DNA from: Exiguobacterium sp. RIT594
Lineage (GTDB): Bacteria > Bacillota > Bacilli > Exiguobacteriales > Exiguobacteriaceae
Assembly (NCBI RefSeq): GCF_003339585.1
Contig: NZ_QPKF01000003.1
Span: forward strand, 62,001-126,000
DNA: 64,000 nucleotides
Direction of reading: 5' to 3'
The position numbers were made by a program, and so were the translations under genes. The notes under the pieces are model-generated. The model was not told the DNA's origin. It saw only the letters and a program-made list of their open reading frames with translations, and did not search any database. Of this stretch, positions 35,519 through 43,449 are shown one piece after another (the stretch's first letter is position 1; every line of letters begins with the position of its first letter).

Positions 35519-35562
35519 TTTAAACATATGTATATTTATACTGTCAAATGTATTTTTATTTA
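35519..35562 (-). promoter_or_regulatory. arg operon promoter with two tandem ARG boxes
   Basis: On the minus strand a -35 TTGACA (35547-35542) and a -10 TTTAAA (35524-35519) are 17 bases apart. TGTATATTTATACT (35529-35542) lies in the spacer and TGTATTTTTATTTA (35549-35562) just upstream of -35; they match the AhrC/ArgR consensus TGAATWWWWATTCA at 11 and 12 of 14 positions, with centres 20 bp (about two turns) apart. Arginine-loaded ArgR/AhrC would block the promoter. Confidence 0.75.
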
Positions 35563-35573
35563 TTTAAAATATA

Positions 35574-35629
35574 AAAAAAGGCTTTGATCAATGACATCGT
35601 AGTCGATGTGACTGATCAAAGCCTTTTTT
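35574..35629 (-). terminator. Terminator after the 31-residue peptide gene
   Basis: A 17-bp perfect outer stem, AAAAAAAGGCTTTGATCA with its complement, and an inner GACATCG/CGATGT stem. The T run on the minus strand fits the small gene at 35645-35740 just upstream of the arg promoter. Confidence 0.85.
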
Positions 35630-35644
35630 CATCTAAAAATCACG

Positions 35645-35740
35645 TTATCTTTTTTCCGCTTTCTGAGCGACCATGTGATCAATTCCATAAACACTGGCTC
35701 CCATTAATGCAACGACTACGACAAAAATTGCAGTAAACAT
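35645..35740 (-). CDS. Small membrane peptide, unknown (31 aa)
   Basis: A 31-codon frame, MFTAIFVVVVALMGASVYGI followed by DHMVAQKAEKR. It has one hydrophobic helix (residues 2-20) and a charged, basic C-terminus, probably cytoplasmic. Support for it being a gene: AGGAGGG 8 bases before the ATG, a stop followed closely by a strong terminator (35574-35629), and no overlap with any other gene. It lies between the arg operon promoter and the divergent NhaC-family antiporter. I do not recognise it; a regulator or accessory of a membrane transporter is conceivable but not shown. Confidence 0.65.
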   Translation of the reverse strand: MFTAIFVVVVALMGASVYGIDHMVAQKAEKR

Positions 35741-35867
35741 ATGTATTCCCTCCTGTTCACAAAATCGACATCTCTTATTTCCTATTGTGCAAGATTTCTA
35801 ATGAAAAAGAAAGCGTTTACGACAAAAAATCGTCACATTTTTCTATATTCCGATGAAATTCAGATAG

Positions 35868-35896
35868 TTGACGAATGAATTCATATCCTTTAACAT
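35868..35896 (+). promoter_or_regulatory. Probable sigma-A promoter of the NhaC-family antiporter
   Basis: A -35 TTGACG and a -10 TAACAT are separated by 17 bases, about 74 bases upstream of the ATG. Confidence 0.45.
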
Positions 35897-35969
35897 AACA
35901 ACTGTTCTTTACTTTCGCACGTAAAAGCAAACAAGCATAAACGCAACATAGAATTAAGGAGGTGGAAGC

Positions 35970-37343
35970 ATGCGTATATCCTTTCGTGAATCCGCAGCTG
36001 TCCTAGGAGTTAGTATCATCATATTATTATCTGTCATATTCGGTGCCAATGCCGAACCACATCTCGCTATCTTATCCAGTCTGATTTTTGTCGTAGCGTA
36101 TGCCGCTTTTCGCGGTTTTAAATACGAACAGCTGGAACAACATATGATCAATGGTATTCGTGAAGCAATCAAACCGATCTTGATCATGTTACTTGTCGGT
36201 ATGACGATTGCTGTCTGGATGATGAGCGGAGCTGTTCCAACACTCCTCCACTACGGACTTGAAACACTTTCTGCAACATGGTTTGCACCAAGTGCTTTAA
36301 TCATTACAATGATCGTTTCCACGTTTACCGGAAGTTCCTTTACAACAATCGGAACGGTCGGTGTTGCTTTGATGGGAATCGCAGTAGCACTTGGTGTCGA
36401 TCCTGCCCTTGCCGCCGGTGCCATCATCAGCGGTGCCTGTTTCGGAGATAAGATGTCTCCATTATCAGATACAACGAATTTTGCACCCGGAATCGTTAAT
36501 GTCTCTGTTTTTGATCACATTCGTTTTATGATGGGAACGACAGTGCCCGCTATTACGATCACTTTCATTCTCTTCTTCATCTTCGGACAGGGAAATGGTG
36601 CAATTGATTCGCAAACCATCGGGTCTACGCAACAAGAGTTGGCACGTCTGTTCAACCTTTCACCTTGGACACTGCTGTCTCCTTTACTCGTGATGATTCT
36701 TGCATTACGCAAAACTCCTGTCGTTCCGACTTTAATCGCCGGCGTCCTAAGCGGTCTGCTGTTGACGGGATTGACTCAAGGTAACTGGAACGTCGGACAA
36801 TGGATGAGCGTCATTCAAAATGGATTAAAGATTGAAACAGACAACAACACTGTCGCGAGTATCGTCAGTAAAGGTGGTCTCCAATCGATGATGTGGTCCG
36901 TCTCGCTTGTCATGCTTGCTCTGGCTTTTGGTGGCGTCCTTCGCGGGATTGGTGTCATTGATGTCATCATCGAAAACACGGTCTCAAGACTAAAGCGGGA
37001 TGGCAGCATTATCTCGTCGGCTGCTCTTGCTTCAATCGGAGTCAATTTTATGGCCGGTGAACAGTACCTGTCGATTTTGTTACCCGGTCAAGCATTTAAA
37101 CAGATTTTTAAAGATCGTTCGATTGATCCGCGCTTCCTCTCACGCGCTCTCGAAGACGGGGGAACTCTTGTAAATCCGTTGATTCCTTGGGGCGTATCCG
37201 GTGCCTTCTTCGCCTCCACGCTCGGTGTTCCCGTTACTGCGTACGTACCGTTCGCCTTTTTCTTATTGCTTTCCCCGTTCTTCACGTTTCTGTTTGCCTT
37301 TACTCGTCCGACTAAAAAGGTTGCCGAAGATTTGGTGGCTTAA
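35970..37343 (+). CDS. Na+/H+ antiporter, NhaC family
   Basis: A 457-residue polytopic protein of the NhaC group (ion transporter superfamily), which exchanges Na+ for H+ or couples exchange to a carboxylate such as malate/lactate (MleN). Family motifs are TFTGSSFTTIGTVGVAL, GACFGDKMSPLSDTTNFAPG and VNFMAGEQYLSILLPGQAF, with LEDGGTLVNPLIPWGVSG near the end. AAGGAGGTGG precedes the ATG. It is a single-gene unit with its own terminator. Plain Na+/H+ exchange versus organic-acid exchange cannot be decided here. Confidence 0.9.
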   Translation: MRISFRESAAVLGVSIIILLSVIFGANAEPHLAILSSLIFVVAYAAFRGFKYEQLEQHMINGIREAIKPILIMLLVGMTIAVWMMSGAVPTLLHYGLETLSATWFAPSALIITMIVSTFTGSSFTTIGTVGVALMGIAVALGVDPALAAGAIISGACFGDKMSPLSDTTNFAPGIVNVSVFDHIRFMMGTTVPAITITFILFFIFGQGNGAIDSQTIGSTQQELARLFNLSPWTLLSPLLVMILALRKTPVVPTLIAGVLSGLLLTGLTQGNWNVGQWMSVIQNGLKIETDNNTVASIVSKGGLQSMMWSVSLVMLALAFGGVLRGIGVIDVIIENTVSRLKRDGSIISSAALASIGVNFMAGEQYLSILLPGQAFKQIFKDRSIDPRFLSRALEDGGTLVNPLIPWGVSGAFFASTLGVPVTAYVPFAFFLLLSPFFTFLFAFTRPTKKVAEDLVA

Positions 37344-37360
37344 ATCATACCTTTCATCGG

Positions 37361-37391
37361 GCAGAACTGATTTTTCAGTTCTGCTTTTTTT
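37361..37391 (+). terminator. Terminator after the NhaC-family gene
   Basis: GCAGAACTGA and TCAGTTCTGC form a 10-bp stem with a TTTT loop, then seven T. Confidence 0.92.
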
Positions 37392-37473
37392 ATCGGGAAA
37401 TGATTTAAAAATATATTTATGTTCATTTTGTTTGACAAATATTGTACAGAATTCAGCAATTGCAAATAAATAT

Positions 37474-37499
37474 GTGTAAAGTCAAAAGGAAATGGGAAT
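37474..37499 (+). promoter_or_regulatory. Possible sigma-B-like promoter before the DUF3006 gene
   Basis: GTGTAA and GGGAAT are 14 bases apart, close to the general-stress consensus GTTTAA-N12-14-GGGTAT. The region 37392-37601 is otherwise A/T-rich with no other gene. Confidence 0.3.
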
Positions 37500-37601
37500 A
37501 TACCAAACATAAGATTAAAAATTACAGCGAATTATAAAAAGAGAAACTTGCACCTGACCCTGAGGATGCGTTCGATGTAATTTTGTAGGAGGAGTTCGAT
37601 T

Positions 37602-37811
37602 ATGATCAAACGTGGCACACTGGAACGGCTTGATGGCAAATATGCTGTTCTTCTCTGGGAGAACGGTTCAAGTTTCATCCCCCGTCGCTATTTGCCTACT
37701 GAAGCAAGGCTTGGTGACACAATATTATTCGACGGATCAAATTACTCAATTGATGCAACAAGCTCTACCCAGTCTTCCTTTCAAACGTTTTCGTTTCGGC
37801 AAATGGGCTGA
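37602..37811 (+). CDS. DUF3006-like small protein (69 aa)
   Basis: A 69-residue soluble protein. Residues 1-50 (GTLERLDGKYAVLLWENG, IPRRYLPTEARLGDTILFDG) follow the DUF3006 pattern: a beta-barrel-like repeat where 'DRFEG-YAV' is followed by 'iP...lPega.eGDvl'. AGGAGGAG is 7-8 bases before the ATG. A one-base-shifted frame of similar length overlaps it but has no such start. The function of DUF3006 proteins is not established. A large hairpin ends the unit. Confidence 0.75.
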   Translation: MIKRGTLERLDGKYAVLLWENGSSFIPRRYLPTEARLGDTILFDGSNYSIDATSSTQSSFQTFSFRQMG

Positions 37812-37816
37812 CACTT

Positions 37817-37893
37817 AAAAAGCCATCTGACCGCTTAAAATGACTAGCAGACATCTCGTCTCGAATAGTCATTTCTTGCGACAGATGGCTTTT
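37817..37893. terminator. Large nested hairpin between convergent genes
   Basis: Outer arms AAAAGCCATCTG and CAGATGGCTTTT enclose a second stem AATGACTA/TAGTCATT with inner AGAC/GTCT. A/T ends allow termination in both directions. Confidence 0.75.
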
Positions 37894-37899
37894 GTACGT

Positions 37900-38349
37900 T
37901 TAACGGATATGGAGCGTCTGTTGCGTACAGTTGGGACAGGACGTTTGTGTGATTTCATCCAAAGAAAGTCGAACCAACACCGAGTTATCTTGTTCACACC
38001 GATGGATCGGTTCAATGATTGACGACCTCAAAAACAAGGCACACCAAAATCGTGTTGAGATTTGTTGACATGTCGGACACTGAAATACATCATATTGATG
38101 CGGTACCCACCCGTCCTCAATTTCATCGATGTGGGCATGGTACGTTCGAATCAAATCTGCCCGAATCCGGTCATCAATTTTTTGACGACTGACTAACGGC
38201 TCTTGATACGGCGGAACAAATAAAAAAGGTAACGCTGATGCGTAATTATCCATACCATACGTCAACACGGACGGAAATCCTTTCCACTCTTCTTGCTGAC
38301 CGATTTCAATGACTTGACGATACGTACATACCGCACAATATAATTCCAT
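37900..38349 (-). CDS. Zinc-ribbon-like hypothetical protein (149 aa)
   Basis: I do not recognise the family. Three CxxC knuckles are visible: CAVC (residues 5-8), CPTC in the middle and CPNC near the end, plus other Cys/His, suggesting one or two zinc-bound ribbons. There is no signal peptide or membrane helix. GGAGGAT lies 7-8 bases before ATG and inside the end of the ResA-like gene, only 4 bp away, so the two form an operon. A role in redox or metal handling alongside the thioredoxin is possible but not shown. Confidence 0.7.
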   Translation of the reverse strand: MELYCAVCTYRQVIEIGQQEEWKGFPSVLTYGMDNYASALPFLFVPPYQEPLVSRQKIDDRIRADLIRTYHAHIDEIEDGWVPHQYDVFQCPTCQQISTRFWCALFLRSSIIEPIHRCEQDNSVLVRLSLDEITQTSCPNCTQQTLHIR

Positions 38350-38353
38350 CCGG

Positions 38354-38899
38354 TTATCCTCCGATCTTACGCACCATTTCTTTCAACATTTCTTCCGTGA
38401 CCGGTCCTACATGTTTCCCGACAATCGTTCCTGTTTGATCAATAATATAAGTAGCCGGCATCGCCACCAGTTGATACGTTTTCTCTGATTGTCCTTTTGT
38501 ATCGTAAAGTACCGAGTACGTAATAGGGGTTTTCTTCAAAAATTGCTCCACATCACTCAATCGTCTTTCTGCGGTCGTCACATTGATCCCATACACCGGA
38601 ATGGATGTTGACTTGGCGAAAGCATTCAACTCCGGTATTTCCTGCTGACACGGAGGACACCAGGTCGCCCAGAAATTGATGACGATGAGTTGATTCGTCA
38701 AATCAGACAATTGAATCGGTTGACCGTCTTGTTCTATTTCGAGATCAGGCGCTTTCATTCCTGTTTCGAGTCCACCTTCTGCTTGTTGTTTCGCCTGGAT
38801 TTGTTGTTGGTTTTGTTTGGTCTGGTACGCGCTATAACTCGTATAGGCAATCCCTGAAATGATTACTGCTGCCATCAGGTACATTACATATTTTTTCAC
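38354..38899 (-). CDS. ResA/TlpA-type thiol-disulfide oxidoreductase
   Basis: A membrane-anchored extracytoplasmic thioredoxin of about 181 residues. The N-terminal helix (VMYLMAAVIISGIAYT) is the anchor; the redox site is WATWCPPCQQ; the cis-Pro is in VAMPATYIID. ResA reduces apocytochrome c hemes sites in Bacillus. The frame's first GTG at 38911 abuts GAGGA, so the next in-frame GTG at 38899 is more likely (11-base spacing, somewhat long). It is followed at 4 bp by the zinc-ribbon gene. A specific ResA role is inferred, as no resBC is beside it. Confidence 0.85.
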   Translation of the reverse strand: MKKYVMYLMAAVIISGIAYTSYSAYQTKQNQQQIQAKQQAEGGLETGMKAPDLEIEQDGQPIQLSDLTNQLIVINFWATWCPPCQQEIPELNAFAKSTSIPVYGINVTTAERRLSDVEQFLKKTPITYSVLYDTKGQSEKTYQLVAMPATYIIDQTGTIVGKHVGPVTEEMLKEMVRKIGG

Positions 38900-39028
38900 T
38901 GATTTCGTCACTCCTCTATGTATTCAGTGTAGCAGAATCGTCCACTTATTTTGTGACAAAAAAGGTAGACTGACGCGGTTCTTATTTTTATATCGAACAT
39001 ACCCCAATTCGTTTCTCTGCACAAAAAA

Positions 39029-39057
39029 ACAGGAGCTGGATATTCTCCAGCTCCTGT
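39029..39057 (-). terminator. Terminator after the NAD(P)-binding protein gene
   Basis: ACAGGAGCTGGA and TCCAGCTCCTGT form a perfect 12-bp stem with a 5-base loop; a seven-base T run follows on the minus strand. No gene was found in the 238-base gap 38900-39137. Confidence 0.8.
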
Positions 39058-39066
39058 CTCCTGAGG

Positions 39067-39097
39067 AAGACCGGCTCTCGAATCCGTCCGGTCTTTT
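39067..39097 (+). terminator. Second hairpin with T run on the plus strand
   Basis: AAGACCGG and CCGGTCTT, 13 bases apart, followed by T on the plus strand. There is no plus-strand gene upstream, so it either blocks antisense transcription or ends a small transcript. Confidence 0.5.
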
Positions 39098-39137
39098 TTA
39101 ACATCCTACACATTCAATGCATTATTATATCGTTCAG

Positions 39138-39848
39138 TTAATTATAACGTGGTAATTGTTTTTTCACTTGGCGGTTGTCTTTGACGCTTCCAACGGCTTC
39201 ATCTCCACCAAGCGCTTCATTTAATGCCGTTTTACCTTCTTTCACTTCCAGACGGCGGTTGAAGACGGCGCGATTGTCGACCGCAGCGACCAGGATGGAA
39301 GCAACATCTGTTTCGGAAATTGTCGCTTCCTTGACATCCTTTAAGTCTTCATCTGCTTCAATTAGTCCGCGCCCTTCGCCGTCAACGATGTTAACCGGAC
39401 AAATGATGGTATATGTGAGTCCGCTATGTTCAATCTGTTCTTCCGCTGCATTTTTGGCAGCGTAAAACGGATACATTTCTTTTTTAAACTGATTGGGACG
39501 ATCCGCACCGTAGGCACTGAGGAGGACGAAATGACGAACACGCGCCTTTTTCGCAGCATCAATTGTTTTTAAAGCAACCGTCCGGTCGAGTAGTTCGATT
39601 TCAGTCGGTTCTCCGTCAACACCAGCTGTCGCTGCACAAATGACAGCGTCCTGACCGGAAACACCCTGTTCGATGACCTTTTCGAGTTCTGTTTCGATAT
39701 CGACATAGTGCGCCTTGACACCAAGTTTCTCAAATCGTTCCACCAGGTGTTGATGACGGACAATGACCGTAACTTGATGACCTTTTGCGAGCGACTTGAC
39801 GACACGAGCTCCAATTGTACCTGATGCACCTACAACTAATACTTTCAT
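39138..39848 (-). CDS. NAD(P)-binding oxidoreductase, atypical SDR
   Basis: A 236-residue Rossmann protein of the NmrA/atypical SDR group. The nucleotide-binding loop is GASGTIGARVV (residues 7-17). VICAATAGVDGE, FVLLSAYGADRPN, a Tyr-containing FYAAKNAAEEQIEHSGLTYTI block and VNIVDGEGRGLI follow, a typical layout for proteins that bind NAD(P) without a classical YxxxK site. It is cytoplasmic and stands alone. Substrate is unknown. Confidence 0.85.
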   Translation of the reverse strand: MKVLVVGASGTIGARVVKSLAKGHQVTVIVRHQHLVERFEKLGVKAHYVDIETELEKVIEQGVSGQDAVICAATAGVDGEPTEIELLDRTVALKTIDAAKKARVRHFVLLSAYGADRPNQFKKEMYPFYAAKNAAEEQIEHSGLTYTIICPVNIVDGEGRGLIEADEDLKDVKEATISETDVASILVAAVDNRAVFNRRLEVKEGKTALNEALGGDEAVGSVKDNRQVKKQLPRYN

Positions 39849-39927
39849 ATGATAGGTCCCTCCTCGATAGATTAGTCACCTTTACTAATTTCCACTGTTC
39901 GAGAAAGAACAAACCCGTTTTGAGAAA

Positions 39928-41151
39928 TTAATCGTTTTTTAGTGTCCCATAAAATGTCGTATCGAGTTTCGCACGTAGTTCCTTCAATTCTTTTTCCTTC
40001 GGGAAGTCGTAGAAGATACCATTCATCCGCTCACTGACCCCTTCAACTTCAAAGTGTTCCCGTTTTGAAAACAAGGCGAGCGATAAACCGGCTGCCATCA
40101 TCTGACGGACACTGACATCCAAATTCATTTCTTCTTTCATATAGCGGTTCGCTCCGGGAATACTGGACCAGCCCGTCGGTTTCATCAAATGCGTCGCCAC
40201 TGCTTGAATGACTTCCGATTGACGATTCGCCCGTGCGACGTCTGTATCCGTTTTACGGTGACGGGAATACGCTAACGCCATCGCTCCGTCCATATGATAT
40301 TCTTTCCCTTTTTGGAAGGAATATTGATTGGCTTTTCCGCTCGCATCTTGTTCCGAGAAGGTTCCTGTCGAGATTAAATCAACCCCTCCGATTTCATCAA
40401 TTAATCCGATGAAGCTGTCAAATGAAATGACAATCTTACTGTCGATTTCTTGATCGAGAAGTCCACTGACTGCACTGGTTGTACAGTCTTCGCCACCGTA
40501 AGCAAACGCATGGGTGATCTTATCTTTTTTCCCGTTTTCACAGTCAATCGGCGTATACGTATCCCGCGGAATCGACGTCAATTGAATGGTCCGCGAGAGC
40601 GGTACGAATTGCATGACGGACAGTGAGTCCGATCTCGAACCGCGCAGGGACTCTCCCGGTCGCGCATCACTTCCGATTAGAAGAAACGTAAACGGTTGTG
40701 ATCCGAAGACGATGGCCGCAATCAGGACCAGTAATAAGAAACCGATCAGCTTTGATTTGAATCGACGTTTCTTTTTTGGGACCGGCTGTTTTTTCAATCG
40801 TTGATCAGAACCTGCTTCACGTACTGGTTCTTTCGTTCTGCGGCTTCTTGATGCACGGCGTTGGCTAAAACGATTCAGCGCTAAACTAATTAACCGGGTT
40901 CCTGAACGTACGATGGTTCCGGCGCCCGATTGCAGACGTTTTGCATTAGATGCCTTTTCAGGAGCAGCCTCATGTGCGCGCGATCGTCCCAACGGTTCGT
41001 CTAAATAACGTTGACTGGCAGATCGTCCGCTCTCACGAGGTGCATCGACGGATTCCCGTGATCCTTTTTCTTGCTCTATTTTTTCCGATTCACGCAACTC
41101 TTCCTGACGTTTACGTTCTAGACGAGAACGTCCTGAATGAAATTCTTCCAT
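39928..41151 (-). CDS. LytR-CpsA-Psr (LCP) family wall-polymer ligase
   Basis: A 407-residue membrane protein. Residues 1-130 form a highly charged, Arg/Glu-rich cytoplasmic tail; one helix (about 135-150) follows; then the extracytoplasmic LCP domain (about 155-340) with FLLIGSDARPGESLRGSRSDS, SIPRDTYTPIDC and the polyprenyl-phosphate-binding SRHRKTDTDVARANRQ. LCP enzymes attach teichoic acids or other glycopolymers to peptidoglycan. GGAGGT lies 7-8 bases before ATG. It follows the nitroreductase gene by 14 bp. The 130-residue tail is much longer than in usual LCP proteins. Confidence 0.92.
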   Translation of the reverse strand: MEEFHSGRSRLERKRQEELRESEKIEQEKGSRESVDAPRESGRSASQRYLDEPLGRSRAHEAAPEKASNAKRLQSGAGTIVRSGTRLISLALNRFSQRRASRSRRTKEPVREAGSDQRLKKQPVPKKKRRFKSKLIGFLLLVLIAAIVFGSQPFTFLLIGSDARPGESLRGSRSDSLSVMQFVPLSRTIQLTSIPRDTYTPIDCENGKKDKITHAFAYGGEDCTTSAVSGLLDQEIDSKIVISFDSFIGLIDEIGGVDLISTGTFSEQDASGKANQYSFQKGKEYHMDGAMALAYSRHRKTDTDVARANRQSEVIQAVATHLMKPTGWSSIPGANRYMKEEMNLDVSVRQMMAAGLSLALFSKREHFEVEGVSERMNGIFYDFPKEKELKELRAKLDTTFYGTLKND

Positions 41152-41165
41152 AGGTTACCTCCGTA

Positions 41166-41912
41166 TCAATCTCGGGCTAGATGTTTCTTTTGTAAAAAGT
41201 CACGCATATATGTCCGTTTCGGATCCTTCATCGAAGCAGCCATCTGATAGACCCAGCCTTCTGTCCGACGTCCATCCGTCCGTTCGCCATAGTATACAGA
41301 CGTTTCATTTTCATACTGTGACAACAATCGGCGCATCGTGTCGTCATTAGTATACGTATTCCGGTGGAAGACCGCATCCATCGGAAGGCGGGGTTTTTTC
41401 CCCGGCTGCTGATCGGGAATCCCGACTGCGACACCGAATAACGGAACGACATGGTTCGGCAACGCCAACAATTCACTCACTTTGGCAGCGTCATTGCGTA
41501 GCGAACCGATGTAGACTGTTCCGTATCCTAATGATTCCGCTGCAATGACTAAGTTTTGGGCGGCTAAACCGGCATCGACCGCGCCGACAATCAGCGCTTC
41601 CGTCGTTTCGACCGTTCGATCGACGGAACCTGATGCGATTTCTGCTGCTAAGATATGCTTATGATAATCGATACAAAAAACGAAAAAGTAACTGTTTTCC
41701 GCGACATAGGATTGACCGCTCGCCACGTCTACCAACTGTTGTTTAAGTCCTTCGTCCTCGACGCCGATGATGGCATAGGCCTGCTGATAAGAAGACGTAG
41801 AAGCCGACTGCGCAGAACGAACGAGCGTTTCAATTGTCTCTTGATCTAATTGATGGGGTTTGAATTTACGGATAGACCGGTGGCTAAGTAATTGTTCGAT
41901 TGTTTCATTCAT
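41166..41912 (-). CDS. Oxygen-insensitive NADPH nitroreductase (NfsA/NfrA type)
   Basis: A 248-residue flavoprotein of the nitroreductase family, FRP subgroup, which reduces nitro compounds, quinones or flavins with NADPH. FMN-site features are HRSIRKFKPHQL at the N-terminus, SASTSSYQQAYAIIGV, and SLGYGTVYIGSLRN plus PLFGVAVGIPDQQPGKKPRLP. ATG at 41912 with AGGGAG upstream is chosen over the longer frame from 41975, because the product then starts right before the HRS motif as in the family. It probably shares a transcript with the LCP gene. Confidence 0.9.
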   Translation of the reverse strand: MNETIEQLLSHRSIRKFKPHQLDQETIETLVRSAQSASTSSYQQAYAIIGVEDEGLKQQLVDVASGQSYVAENSYFFVFCIDYHKHILAAEIASGSVDRTVETTEALIVGAVDAGLAAQNLVIAAESLGYGTVYIGSLRNDAAKVSELLALPNHVVPLFGVAVGIPDQQPGKKPRLPMDAVFHRNTYTNDDTMRRLLSQYENETSVYYGERTDGRRTEGWVYQMAASMKDPKRTYMRDFLQKKHLARD

Positions 41913-42028
41913 GAATAATCGCTCCCTTTGATTAATGATTCTCTTAACGATAGGCAAACATTTAAGTAAGTGCAAATGTTAGATATCCATCTTCAAAAAC
42001 AATCGTCCGTTAATTCCGCCCGCTGCCG

Positions 42029-42053
42029 GTTACTTCTTAAAAAAATCGGGAAA
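42029..42053 (+). promoter_or_regulatory. Possible sigma-B-like promoter
   Basis: GTTACT and GGGAAA are 13 bases apart, resembling GTTT-N13-15-GGGWAW, about 45 bases before the start of the unknown gene at 42098. Confidence 0.3.
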
Positions 42054-42097
42054 AGGATAGAACTAGTGTTGTGTCTTTTTGTCGAAGGAGGGCGATC

Positions 42098-43009
42098 ATG
42101 AGAATTCGTAAGCTCCGTCTTTTACTTGAACAATATGGCGATACGACCCTTCGCGACATCATCGTAGAAATCTATCGCCAGCTCCCTAAACAAGTCATCG
42201 AAGAAAAAGACCTTGATTTGATGTTATCCCAGTTTGCTAAGTATAAAGGACTACAAAAAGAACACGACCAACCGACCGTTGAACAAACCATCGAGCAAAC
42301 GGAACAATTCATCCAGCTTGCTTATGATTTGCACTATTTGGAACCAAACGAGCTCGTCTCCATACGCGAACAAAAAAACTGGTATGTGACTGCGAAACGC
42401 CTGCTCAAACATTTACGGCATTATATCGGTCGGAAAAATGGAACACGGGTTGCTTTTGAGGAATTCTTTTTTTTACTCTCCTCAGCTGCTGGAGAAGAAC
42501 CGCTCTTCTTAAGTAATGATCCCTTCCGGTTGATTAAAGTGACGCAAGTGGAATTGTTCGAGGAACTTGTCGGTTATTACAAACTGGATGCATCAGACCA
42601 GTCTTGGATGCAACGAGCCATCTATACAGCTGTCAAGGTGCCAATCGATGTCGACACGGAGCGAAGTGACCTCTTCCTTGCCGTCCTCACACATTGTACG
42701 AATGTGAGTGAACGGGAATCCTATGTCGCATTGTTGAACACACATGCGAAGAAACTCCAGATGAAAGTTCGAATCGACGCGGATATTCTCGTGTTATATC
42801 AAGAGATACGTTTTGCTGAACTGCATGCCTTAATCGCCTTACGCGAACTCGAACGTGCTGAAGCAATGCTGTTTACAGAATATATCCCTTATTTTTCACA
42901 TCGTTCGACCCCCTTCCGGTATTATCTGGATTTGCTTGAACAGGCCGGATTAAATGACGAACACGACCGAATCGAACGGGTTGGTCGTCGAAAACATATT
43001 CACTTTTAA
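42098..43009 (+). CDS. Hypothetical protein (303 aa)
   Basis: I do not recognise this protein. It is soluble, mainly helical and charged. Residues 1-75 look like a small helical domain (LLLEQYGDTTLRDIIVEIYRQLP), then a basic middle (AKRLLKHLRHYIGRKNG) and a helical C-terminal half ending in a basic GRRKHIHF tail. No catalytic motif is obvious. ATG at 42098 with GGAGGG 5-6 bases upstream is preferred over the longer frame from 42071. It is a single-gene unit with a strong terminator. Confidence 0.75.
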   Translation: MRIRKLRLLLEQYGDTTLRDIIVEIYRQLPKQVIEEKDLDLMLSQFAKYKGLQKEHDQPTVEQTIEQTEQFIQLAYDLHYLEPNELVSIREQKNWYVTAKRLLKHLRHYIGRKNGTRVAFEEFFFLLSSAAGEEPLFLSNDPFRLIKVTQVELFEELVGYYKLDASDQSWMQRAIYTAVKVPIDVDTERSDLFLAVLTHCTNVSERESYVALLNTHAKKLQMKVRIDADILVLYQEIRFAELHALIALRELERAEAMLFTEYIPYFSHRSTPFRYYLDLLEQAGLNDEHDRIERVGRRKHIHF

Positions 43010-43024
43010 AAAAATGTCCGGTAA

Positions 43025-43073
43025 AAAACGACGATAGGTTCTCCGGTAATCCCCGAGAACCTATCGTCGTTTT
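43025..43073. terminator. Bidirectional terminator
   Basis: A perfect 19-bp stem, AAAACGACGATAGGTTCTC with its complement, around an 11-base loop, between convergent genes. Confidence 0.9.
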
Positions 43074-43076
43074 CCT

Positions 43077-43340
43077 TTAGTCTGTTGCATTCACGATTCC
43101 TAATCCGACTGTTGCAAGTAACGCAATGCAGGCGAATAAAAAGGCCATATCATTTGGTGAGTCGAAGCCATCATAAGTCGGCTCTTTTTGATCCGTGATA
43201 ATCTCATCCATCGTCCCGTAGCTGCCGTACGTCGTGGATTCCCGGACGGTTGTTTCTTTTTTTTCGATCTCCTGTGCCTGAACAGGATTCATCCCGATCA
43301 AGATCCAAAAAAGGCCTAACGCCATCAGCAGTTTCGTCAT
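43077..43340 (-). CDS. Small exported membrane protein, unknown (87 aa)
   Basis: A signal-peptide-like N-terminus (MTKLLMALGLFWILIGM, likely cleavage after VQA) is followed by a charged, Thr/Glu-rich segment and a C-terminal hydrophobic helix (MAFLFACIALLATVGLGIV). The frame begins at 43355 but ATG at 43340 with GGTGGTGA fits better. No family is recognised. It stands alone, divergent from the GNAT-like gene. Confidence 0.65.
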   Translation of the reverse strand: MTKLLMALGLFWILIGMNPVQAQEIEKKETTVRESTTYGSYGTMDEIITDQKEPTYDGFDSPNDMAFLFACIALLATVGLGIVNATD

Positions 43341-43449
43341 CTCATCACCACCCAATTATTTACCTTTAATTTCAATTTAAACCATTTTAAAACCATTGAT
43401 TTGTTATACTTCATGTACTGGCTTTCATTTTTTCTGAAAGGACGTGCAC

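Noticed and set aside
38940-39000. 30-codon minus-strand frame before the ResA-like gene
   Set aside because: Its only ribosome-binding-like GGGG abuts the ATG, and the sequence has no protein-like features.
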